Below, piece by piece: positions 28,608-35,485 of a stretch of DNA of 64,000 nucleotides. Source of the stretch: JAAYDY01 sp964500225 (GTDB taxonomy: Bacteria > Planctomycetota > Phycisphaerae > FEN-1346 > JAACEH01); assembly GCA_964500225.1 (NCBI GenBank), contig CAZCOA010000010.1, positions 9,242 to 73,241 of the forward strand, written 5' to 3'. The notes below the pieces were generated by a model. The model ran no database searches. It saw only the letters and a list, made by a program, of their open reading frames with translations, and had not been told where the DNA came from. Each line of letters opens with the position of its first letter. The first letter of the stretch is position 1. The translations under genes and the position numbers were made by a program.

Positions 28608-28644
28608 CGCAACAACCGGGCCGCGCGGCAGCACCGCGCGGCCC
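28608..28644 (-). terminator. Terminator-like hairpin after the secreted repeat protein gene
   Basis: A perfect 11 bp GC-rich stem (28618-28628 with 28634-28644) with a 5-nt loop lies downstream of the gene ending at 28682. On the minus strand it is followed by GGTTGTTGCG, a weak T tract, so termination may be partial. Confidence 0.5.
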
Positions 28645-28681
28645 ATGAGAACGACGCCCCTGGTCAGGGGATAGCACTTGC

Positions 28682-29869
28682 CTATGGCTTGGGGGCCAAC
28701 TGGGTCAGCCGCTGTGCCGCTTCGCGGCGATGTTCCTCGTTCGTGCTCTCAGCAATCACGAGGTTATACAGGACCACGGCCTTGTCACGCTGCATGAGTT
28801 TGTAGTCATACAGCCGCGCGGCTTTGATCCGAGCGGGGAGAATCGTCTTTGGATTCCACTGGAAACACCGCTCGAAGGCCAGTGCGGCTCGTGGGAAGTC
28901 GTTATAGTACCATCCCTCATAGATCTCGCCCAACATGTAGGCGGCATCGTCGATCTTGTCGCTCGTCGGGTAGTCGGTAATGATCGTTCGGAACTTCTGC
29001 ACCGCGACCTTCAGCTTCTCGCGTTTTTCGTCCGGGAACGCCGGGTAGTTCTTGAAGTCCAGACCTTCCTGGTACAACTGGTCGGCCGCGGGAATCGAGT
29101 CGGTGGGCCTCAGGTTCGGTCCTGCCAGCTCCATCTCGCTCAGATAGTGGTACTTCTCGATGCTGTTCAGCGCCATCAATTCCTTGCTGACCCATTCGAG
29201 TTTCGTGGCGTTGCCGTTGGACACGTAGAACTGCTTGAGCGATTCCAGGGCCAGGCGATAGGTTTCGCGAGCCACAGCCACACGCTCCACCGCCATGACT
29301 TCGCTGGTGGCCGCCGGGACCGGTCGGGCCGCGGGCACCTGCACCTCATACGGTTTGGCGGTCATGGCCGGCGCCGGCACGACGGCCGGGGCAGCCTCGG
29401 CGGGCGAGGACGCCGGCGTTGTCATTCGCATCTGCGACACGCTCGGGGTCGGCACCTGTTCGCTCACACCGGCCGGCTGTGTCCCCGTGGGTATCGTGAT
29501 GTCGCGAGCCGCCAGATCGCGGGTGCTTTCCACAGCGGGCGTTTCCACGGGCGTCTCGACCGGCGCGGTTTCCGCTGCCGCCGGGGTCGGCGTCGAAGCA
29601 GCAGCGGGAGTGCGAGCCGGCTGCATCGGAACCATGTCCGGGGCAGGGGCAGCCGACGGCGTCGCCGTCTCGGCGGCAGGCTCCCCGGCCGGCGCCGTGG
29701 CGGTGCCATTCTCGGCCGCCACTTCGGCCCCCTTTTCGATCACTACGTCGCCCATGTCGTGAAGGCGTTGCGGCGGCACGGGGGGCGCGGCGTCCGTCTG
29801 GGCCATGGCGCTCGCCGCCAAGGCGACAAGGCATAGAACCAGGGCAAGCGGGCACGTGACATATCTCAT
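28682..29869 (-). CDS. Secreted tetratricopeptide-like protein with low-complexity linker
   Basis: 395 aa. Signal peptide (about residues 1-23, ending in ASAMAQ), then roughly 170 residues dominated by Ala, Pro, Thr and Val, probably a disordered linker. The C-terminal 200 residues are helical, with YQEGLDFKNYP, FRTIITDYPTSDKIDDAAYMLGEIY and ALAFERCFQWNP, typical of TPR-type (YbgF/BamD-like) repeats. It is probably an envelope scaffold. The start at 29869 has AGGAG six bases upstream; a longer frame to 29956 is not needed. It has its own promoter. Confidence 0.78.
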   Translation of the reverse strand: MRYVTCPLALVLCLVALAASAMAQTDAAPPVPPQRLHDMGDVVIEKGAEVAAENGTATAPAGEPAAETATPSAAPAPDMVPMQPARTPAAASTPTPAAAETAPVETPVETPAVESTRDLAARDITIPTGTQPAGVSEQVPTPSVSQMRMTTPASSPAEAAPAVVPAPAMTAKPYEVQVPAARPVPAATSEVMAVERVAVARETYRLALESLKQFYVSNGNATKLEWVSKELMALNSIEKYHYLSEMELAGPNLRPTDSIPAADQLYQEGLDFKNYPAFPDEKREKLKVAVQKFRTIITDYPTSDKIDDAAYMLGEIYEGWYYNDFPRAALAFERCFQWNPKTILPARIKAARLYDYKLMQRDKAVVLYNLVIAESTNEEHRREAAQRLTQLAPKP

Positions 29870-29959
29870 CTCAGACTCCTCTCGGAAATGACTCAGCTCC
29901 CATTGCTGGGATATCGATGCGAAGACCACCCATAGGAACTTCCACTCACACTCCAACGT

Positions 29960-29989
29960 ATCCTAGTTTTCCCGACAATCAACCGTCAA
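29960..29989 (-). promoter_or_regulatory. Predicted sigma70-type promoter of the secreted repeat protein gene
   Basis: Minus strand TTGACG (29984-29989), 18 bp spacer, TAGGAT (29960-29965), about 85 nt before the start codon. Confidence 0.55.
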
Positions 29990-30041
29990 GAGAAAACTGC
30001 ATGGACGGCGCACCCGCGCTGTCCTGACGGCGACGTGGCGA

Positions 30042-30617
30042 CTACGGCCGTTCGACGTAGCCCACCGTCTCCCATTTGCCGTGCTGACGCTTGAAATGCG
30101 TGATCGCCAGCGCCACCGCCCAGCCCAACCCTACCGCCGACGTGGACATGGCCGCATACAGCAGCACCAGCGACGCCCCGGCCCAACACGACAACAGTCC
30201 ACGTGCAGCCTGCCAGGCCGCCCCGACGGTGCCCCCTTCGAGCCACTTCAGCGTGGACCATCCAATGACGAAGTAGGCAGCCGACAACGGCGGCACTACA
30301 AACACTGAACGGCCTTGCAGATATCCCGGCAATCCCCATCTGCCGTACACCAGGCCGCACACCAGGGAAATGAGCATCAATGCCGCCAGCGGGATGACCA
30401 GAATCCAGAAGAGTGTCATGCCGCCCTCGCCGGACTCGATATTGGCCACAATGTTGCTGATACCGGCCAGCACAGAGCCCACTCCTCCGGTTCCGGTTGA
30501 GTTGCCGGCTGCTGCACCTGCGGCGAGAATACCCCACGACGTTACCGCGCAAAGCAGATGGACCGTCAGTATTACCCTGAGCGGCGACTGGGTGAACCCG
30601 CGGATTCCCGATGCCAT
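30042..30617 (-). CDS. Hypothetical four-helix membrane protein
   Basis: 191 aa, not recognised. Hydrophobic segments lie at about residues 13-38, 66-90, 103-122 and 138-165. A Gly/Ser/Thr-rich loop (about 38-60) separates the first two. The C-terminus is short, charged and probably cytoplasmic (THFKRQHGKWE). GGAGG nine bases before the ATG supports the start. It is a separate unit upstream of the secreted repeat protein gene on the same strand and is transcribed away from the response-regulator gene. Confidence 0.7.
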   Translation of the reverse strand: MASGIRGFTQSPLRVILTVHLLCAVTSWGILAAGAAAGNSTGTGGVGSVLAGISNIVANIESGEGGMTLFWILVIPLAALMLISLVCGLVYGRWGLPGYLQGRSVFVVPPLSAAYFVIGWSTLKWLEGGTVGAAWQAARGLLSCWAGASLVLLYAAMSTSAVGLGWAVALAITHFKRQHGKWETVGYVERP

Positions 30618-30673
30618 GGGGCGATACCTCCGGAGAAGGGCGTTAACGTGCCAGCCGGTTTTGCTGAATGTCT

Positions 30674-30702
30674 CTTTTACCTCTGTTCAGGGGGCTTGGC
30701 AA
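30674..30702 (-). promoter_or_regulatory. Candidate promoter of the four-helix membrane protein gene
   Basis: Minus strand TTGCCA (30697-30702), 17 bp spacer, TAAAAG (30674-30679). The rest of the 339-base gap 30618-30956 shows no convincing plus-strand promoter for the response-regulator gene. Confidence 0.4.
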
Positions 30703-30956
30703 CCAGCATCTCGAACCATTGTATGCGTGGCCGCTGATTGGGCGACCAAGCGGTGCGGCTGGAAAAAAGCTGGGTCGGGCTTCAGAATCGCAATGTGCGT
30801 GCCGATAGTATAGGGTGAACCCATCATCCGGCTCGAGGGCTTTCGCAGGGCAGGGTGGCAGCAGGCGGACGACGCAGCGCTGGGGTGCGGCTGCGTCCGC
30901 GGACGCAGTCAGATCTTCAGGGGGGATCGGCTACCTGGCTAGAGAAAGGTGGTAGC

Positions 30957-31607
30957 ATGGATTCCATTCGCATCGTAGTTGCCGACGATCACGAAATGTT
31001 TCGCGAGTGCTTGGTGGAGCGGCTCAACCAGGAGCCCGGTCTTCAGGTGCAGGGACATGTGGGCGACGCTGCCGAGGCGGTGATGCTGGTGCGCGATGTC
31101 AATCCGGACATCGTCGTGCTGGACATCGACATGCCGGGCAGCCCATTCGTGGCGGCTGGAGAAATTGGGCGGCGAAGCCCGGGCACCAAGGTCATCTTCC
31201 TGAGCGATCGCCATGCGGATCGCTATATTGCCCGTTGCATCGATGTCGGCGCCCGCGGCTTTGTCCTCAAGAGTCACGACGTGCGCAGCCTCGTTACGGC
31301 GATCCGCGACGTGGCGGCCGGGCAGTGGTACTTTGTTCCCGAGGTCCTCTGCCGCATGGTCGTTCAAGGAGGCAAGCTGTCCTTGAACAAGTCCCCCCGG
31401 ACGCGCCTGTCCCAGCTCACGCCGCGCGAGTTGGAGGTGCTTCGGCTCCTGGCCGACGGGCAGAGTGTCAAACAGGCCGCCAGAAGTCTCGGCGTAAGCT
31501 ATAAGACGGTGGACAATCAGGCATCGAGCCTGATGAGGAAGCTCGACATCCACAGCCGCGCCGAACTGGTCCGGTATGCCATCCGCGAGGAACTCGCCGT
31601 CGTGTAA
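30957..31607 (+). CDS. NarL/FixJ-family response regulator
   Basis: 216 aa. Receiver domain (about 1-120) with the acidic pair in VVADDHEMFRE, the phosphoacceptor Asp in VVLDIDMPG and the Lys in FVLKSHD. The C-terminal LuxR-type helix-turn-helix (about 150-212) contains LTPRELEVLRLLADGQSVKQAARSL-type sequence ending in VDNQASSLMRKL. It should bind DNA when phosphorylated. No partner kinase is adjacent, but the chemotaxis locus begins on the other side of the convergent FapA gene. ATG at 30957 follows AAAGGTGG; an upstream extension to 30855 is rejected. Confidence 0.9.
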   Translation: MDSIRIVVADDHEMFRECLVERLNQEPGLQVQGHVGDAAEAVMLVRDVNPDIVVLDIDMPGSPFVAAGEIGRRSPGTKVIFLSDRHADRYIARCIDVGARGFVLKSHDVRSLVTAIRDVAAGQWYFVPEVLCRMVVQGGKLSLNKSPRTRLSQLTPRELEVLRLLADGQSVKQAARSLGVSYKTVDNQASSLMRKLDIHSRAELVRYAIREELAVV

Positions 31608-31645
31608 GCTCCCTGCGGCTGCGGTTGTCGGTGTGGGCCTTGCCG

Positions 31646-33046
31646 CTATCGGATGACCATCTTGCGGCCGGAGTCGCTCTCGATGACCAGCGACTCCACG
31701 CTGTTGATGCGCTGGGCGACGATGCGCAGCGGGCCGTTCCAGCCGGCGTCCACTTGCCCGTGCACACTGCCGATGCCGACCCTGCTGCCGGGGTACATGT
31801 ATTCGCCCACCCGAATCGTAGCGTCATCGAAGGCGTGCATCGACTGGCTGATCTGGTCGAGTCGCTGCTTGACCGACGTTTTGACGCGGCTGAGCTCGTG
31901 CTTGGCCATTTCCCACTGGCAGGCTTTCTCTCGCGTCGAAGCGTCGGCTTTCCTCATGGTGGCCATGAAGCAGGCTCTTTCCACGAGTTGGGATGCCCGT
32001 CCCACTTTCATGAAGAGGGCGTTCAACCTCTCGAATTCTTTTTGTAATTCGTGGTGGACGCCGACCAGCAGGTGCGTTTCTTCATTTCGGGGCGACCCGA
32101 GTATGGCCACGCAGGCGGCGCCACGGCATACGATGTGCCCGAGGGAGAACGGCGCCTGCGAAGCCTCGAGACATCCCAGGATACACGCGTCCACCCCGTG
32201 CATCTCATTCAGGACGACCAGGTTGCCTTGGACATTCAGCTGCGCCTCGAAGATGTGCGGCGCATGAACGTCGCCTCGCGCCGCAAGCCTCGCCTTGGAC
32301 GCCTTGGCTTCGATCCCTTGGGTGCAGACCAGGCTTCCTCCGGTGTAGAACATGCCGCCGGTGATGCTGCCGTCGATGAACATGCCGCTGCGGGCCTGAA
32401 GAAACGCCCCTTCCGGGACGATGCCCCGAACCAGCAGAAGCCCATCGGCCTCGACGCTCTTATTGGGCTCGATCGACGCACCGTCAAGTTCCCGCAACGG
32501 CACGATCTTGAGTGTCCCGTCCTCAATCAGAACCACCCCGTCCGCCTCAGCCGTTACGTTGCCGTCTCCGTCGCGGCGGACGCTGTCGGCGAAGGTCAGT
32601 GTGAGCTTCTCCGGCTCCCGAGGAGGCAGAGGCCTCCCGTGAACGTCCGTCCCCGGCGTGCCCGACGCCGGGGGGCATACCTTGGCGAACGCCTGGCCGC
32701 GGCTGACGCGCCGGATGGGCAGGGGAGTGTTGGCTGACGCTGGGTCGGCCTCCACCGTCCATTCCAGGTGCTCGTCGATGCTCTCGGTGGGGGGCGTGCC
32801 GCGAACCAGCAGCGTGCCGCCGCGAGGAAGGTTCCCCCGACGACACTCGGTCAGCGCGTCCTTGACGCGGGCCATCCCGTCACGGTCGATCGAGAGGCAG
32901 TGCTCGCCCAGCAGTGCCATTACTTCGAGACTGGTCGGAGGCGACAGCTTCGCGCCGCCACGGAAGATCAGATATGCCTCCAGGAGGTCGTCGCTGATCC
33001 TGATGTCCATCCGGCCTGAAGTGTCCTTGGCGGCTGCCTTCTGCAC
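31646..33046 (-). CDS. FapA family (DUF342) protein, copy 2, in chemotaxis locus
   Basis: 466 aa. Same architecture as the protein at 11511-12950: an N-terminal domain, a segment resembling the FapA signature (FAKVCPPASGTPGTDVHGR), a valine/glycine-rich beta-helix region (about 190-320), a charged coiled coil (about 330-410) and a short C-terminal domain. The two copies share organisation but little contiguous identity. Start is GTG at 33046, with GGAGG eight bases upstream. It is the last gene of the unit HDOD-cheX-cheY-fapA, which suggests a role in motility or a signalling scaffold in this organism. Confidence 0.82.
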   Translation of the reverse strand: MQKAAAKDTSGRMDIRISDDLLEAYLIFRGGAKLSPPTSLEVMALLGEHCLSIDRDGMARVKDALTECRRGNLPRGGTLLVRGTPPTESIDEHLEWTVEADPASANTPLPIRRVSRGQAFAKVCPPASGTPGTDVHGRPLPPREPEKLTLTFADSVRRDGDGNVTAEADGVVLIEDGTLKIVPLRELDGASIEPNKSVEADGLLLVRGIVPEGAFLQARSGMFIDGSITGGMFYTGGSLVCTQGIEAKASKARLAARGDVHAPHIFEAQLNVQGNLVVLNEMHGVDACILGCLEASQAPFSLGHIVCRGAACVAILGSPRNEETHLLVGVHHELQKEFERLNALFMKVGRASQLVERACFMATMRKADASTREKACQWEMAKHELSRVKTSVKQRLDQISQSMHAFDDATIRVGEYMYPGSRVGIGSVHGQVDAGWNGPLRIVAQRINSVESLVIESDSGRKMVIR

Positions 33047-33061
33047 GCGTCGGACCTCCGA

Positions 33062-33451
33062 CTAATGGGCTGTCGGCATCGACAGGCCCATACGGGTCAG
33101 CGTCTCGTCCAGCTTCTCCTGGAGCACGCTCGGCGTGAAGGGCTTTACAATATAGTTCGTCACGCCCGCCTTGACCGCCTCGACGACGCGCGGCTTCTCG
33201 GCTTCCGTCGTGCACATGATCACGATCGTCTTCTTGTCCGTCTCACGAATCTTGCGCAGAGTGCTCAGCCCGTCCAGGCGGGGCATGTTCCAGTCCAGAA
33301 TCACAATGTCCGGTTTGGGAGTGCCGGCCATCTGCTGCAGCCCTTCCACCCCGTCGCCGGCCTCGACAATGTCCGTGAAGCCGAACCCCTCCAGCGAGCG
33401 GCGCTGAATCTGTCTCATCACCTTCGAGTCGTCCACCAGCAAGACTCTCAT
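33062..33451 (-). CDS. cheY: CheY-like single-domain response regulator (minus arm)
   Basis: 129 aa, receiver domain only. VLLVDDSKVMRQ contains the acidic pair, DIVILDWNMPRLDG the phosphoacceptor Asp (about residue 54), CTTEAEK the switch Thr and YIVKPFTP the conserved Lys. It probably receives phosphate from the CheA encoded in the divergent arm. AAGGAGG seven bases before the ATG gives a strong start. It lies between cheX and the fapA paralogue with short gaps. Confidence 0.92.
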   Translation of the reverse strand: MRVLLVDDSKVMRQIQRRSLEGFGFTDIVEAGDGVEGLQQMAGTPKPDIVILDWNMPRLDGLSTLRKIRETDKKTIVIMCTTEAEKPRVVEAVKAGVTNYIVKPFTPSVLQEKLDETLTRMGLSMPTAH

Positions 33452-33477
33452 CACCGAGCCTCCTTACCTCGTTGTTA

Positions 33478-33954
33478 TCAATCCTTGACGCACCGGAATG
33501 CGACTTCGATCGCGAAATTACCCAACTCGCAGTGACACGGTACCACGATGAACGGCACGTTCTGGGGCGCGTTGACGCAGTGCTGACGCCCCATGATCGT
33601 CGTCGGCAGGCCGATGCTGATCGACATGCCTTCCAAGGAGGCCTTGGCGTTGCCCGCAATCATATTGGTCACCTCGCCGATGGCGTCCAGGAAGTTCGGA
33701 TCCATGGGGTCCACTTCTTCCCCCGCAAACGCCTTGTACGCGGCCAGGGCGGTGTCCATCGGGAAACTCACCACGACGCAGCCAATGGCATCGCCGCTGA
33801 GGCCGATGATGCCGGAAATGTCGTAAGCCGTCACGTGGCTTGTCTTCACTGAAACCTGGCCGAGCGTCACCCGGCTGCGCAGCATCGACGAGAACACGTT
33901 CTGCGTCGCGCCGATAAAGGCGTTGATGTAATCGACCTTCATGGTAGTGGGCAT
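33478..33954 (-). CDS. cheX: CheX-type CheY-P phosphatase (minus arm)
   Basis: 158 aa. CheC/FliY/CheX fold: the motif GEVTNMIAGNAK places Glu and Asn in the E-x2-N pair that dephosphorylates CheY-P. SIGLPTTIMG and the C-terminal FAIEVAFR strands complete the fold. ATG at 33954 has AAAGGAG ten bases upstream; a longer frame to 34365 reads antiframe through the HDOD gene and is rejected. A second, diverged CheX is encoded at 40801-41250. Confidence 0.88.
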   Translation of the reverse strand: MPTTMKVDYINAFIGATQNVFSSMLRSRVTLGQVSVKTSHVTAYDISGIIGLSGDAIGCVVVSFPMDTALAAYKAFAGEEVDPMDPNFLDAIGEVTNMIAGNAKASLEGMSISIGLPTTIMGRQHCVNAPQNVPFIVVPCHCELGNFAIEVAFRCVKD

Positions 33955-33995
33955 TGCGTAAGGACTCCTTTCCTTGACGTTCCCGGGGAATCCGG

Positions 33996-34946
33996 TCACC
34001 GCGCCGGCCCCGCCACGTGTGGCGAAGCCTGATCCACCATTCCCGTCAACTCCGCCTTGGCCGCATTGGCCAGGACGTCCGTGGGTATTTCCAGCGACAG
34101 CATCCGAGCGGCCTCCTGGACGGCCGGCGCCACCTCCCGAATCAGTTTCATGACCTTCTGCGGGCTCCAGCTCAGGTACTGAGCGCACAGATGACAGCAA
34201 CGCTGTGCGTTGGGTGCGTTGACGCCCTCGCAGAAAATCCGCATGAAGGCATCGGCGGCGTGCAGCACGCGGGCCATCCGCGAGTCTTCCGAGCCGTCGT
34301 CCTCCAGCAGGTCCGGACGGTGGTGCGCACTGACCGGAATCACGATGCAGTCCGGAATGCTCCACATGCCGAGCATATAACCGGCCACCTCGGCGTGGTC
34401 GGCATCCAGGAACTCCCGTTCCACCTCATCGAGCTCCCGGCCGCTCCGCCTGGCCTCCTGGCGAACCGTCGCGTATTCGTCCTGCAACACGTTGTGCAGG
34501 GTCAGAATCCCGATGTCCTGGAGCAAGCCGGCCGTGAACGCCTCGCCGACGGCACGACGCCGCGTCCAATCCTCGATCGTCTTGGCCACCACGGCCGTGA
34601 TGAGCGAAGAACGCCAGAATCCAGCCAAATCGAACGTCGAGCTGCCATTACCCGGCTGCTTCAGATTAACTACACTGAAGCTCAGCGCCAGGATACGCGC
34701 GTTCCGCAATCCCATCCGAACCAACGCCTGGGCCACTGTCGTCGCCTTCGTCGGGGCGCCGAAAAACGACGAGTTGGACAACTTCAGAATCCGGCTGGAC
34801 ATCGCCGGATCGCGGCAGATCACGTCCGCGATATCGCGCACGTTCGTGTTCGGCGACCGGCATAAACGCAACACTTCCAGCGCCACCGCGGGAATCGTCG
34901 GCAGATTCTTTGATCGGTTGATGCGCTCCATCAACGCAGCATCCAT
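33996..34946 (-). CDS. HDOD-domain signalling protein
   Basis: 316 aa. The HDOD domain covers about residues 12-210, with LPTIPAVALEVLRL, IADVICRDPAMSSRILKLSNSSFFG, VAQALVRMGLRNARILAL and GLLQDIGILTLH. HDOD proteins are relatives of HD-GYP and HD enzymes that lack full catalysis and act in signalling, often with chemotaxis or two-component genes. The C-terminal 100 residues are helical and not recognised. It is the promoter-proximal gene of the minus arm, 41 bp before cheX. Confidence 0.9.
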   Translation of the reverse strand: MDAALMERINRSKNLPTIPAVALEVLRLCRSPNTNVRDIADVICRDPAMSSRILKLSNSSFFGAPTKATTVAQALVRMGLRNARILALSFSVVNLKQPGNGSSTFDLAGFWRSSLITAVVAKTIEDWTRRRAVGEAFTAGLLQDIGILTLHNVLQDEYATVRQEARRSGRELDEVEREFLDADHAEVAGYMLGMWSIPDCIVIPVSAHHRPDLLEDDGSEDSRMARVLHAADAFMRIFCEGVNAPNAQRCCHLCAQYLSWSPQKVMKLIREVAPAVQEAARMLSLEIPTDVLANAAKAELTGMVDQASPHVAGPAR

Positions 34947-35485
34947 TAGCGTCAGTCCTTCCCGAGTCCATCCCCCGACAACCCCCGGGCAGTGCGCAGC
35001 AATGCCGCTTCAGCCGGCGGGGCACCGCCGACGCACACGCCGTTGGGTTTCATCGGCACATGAGGCCCACTTCGGAATAGGGAGTTTTCCTCTGGGGGCC
35101 TTGCCTTGGACCGGGCGGAATGGAACCAAGGCTCCGCCGTGAGCCTGTCCATGCCCGCAGGGAAGGCGGAAATTGCCGGACGCTTGATGCATCGTTGTCC
35201 CATCCGCCCATGCCGCGTGCAAATTCGACACGTTTTTTTATGAGTGGACGCAATGCTCAGTCCGAGCCGTCAGAGGGCCGGATGGCCCCTGAAAGCCCCA
35301 AAAAGCGAAAAAAGTGACTTTCCCAGGCGTCCTGCGGCGGGTGCCGGAGAAGCTCTAGGGTAGATACCCCATTGGGGGGAGTAGGTAAATCACTCGATAC
35401 CTCTGATATTGGCCGCGGGTGCAGACCTGCACATCGCCGTGTGTCTTCGTTTCTTGGACCATCAAAACGGAAGACGGAAGCGACC
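34947..35485. promoter_or_regulatory. 539-base divergent control region of the chemotaxis locus
   Basis: The region between the divergent HDOD and cheA genes has no supported gene. It contains A-rich runs (about 35290-35312 and the opposite-strand T run at 35232-35238) that stand out from the GC-rich background. I found no sigma70, sigma28 or sigma54 match of the quality seen elsewhere in the window, so the locus may use an alternative sigma factor or an activator. Confidence 0.4.

Noticed and set aside
33955..34365. N-terminal extension of cheX over the HDOD gene
   Set aside because: The extension is an out-of-frame reading of the HDOD coding sequence; a proper start with a ribosome binding site exists at 33954.
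35409..35424. Possible sigma54 promoter (TTGGCC...GTGCAG) upstream of cheA
   Set aside because: The GG and GC elements are 8 bases apart rather than the required 10.
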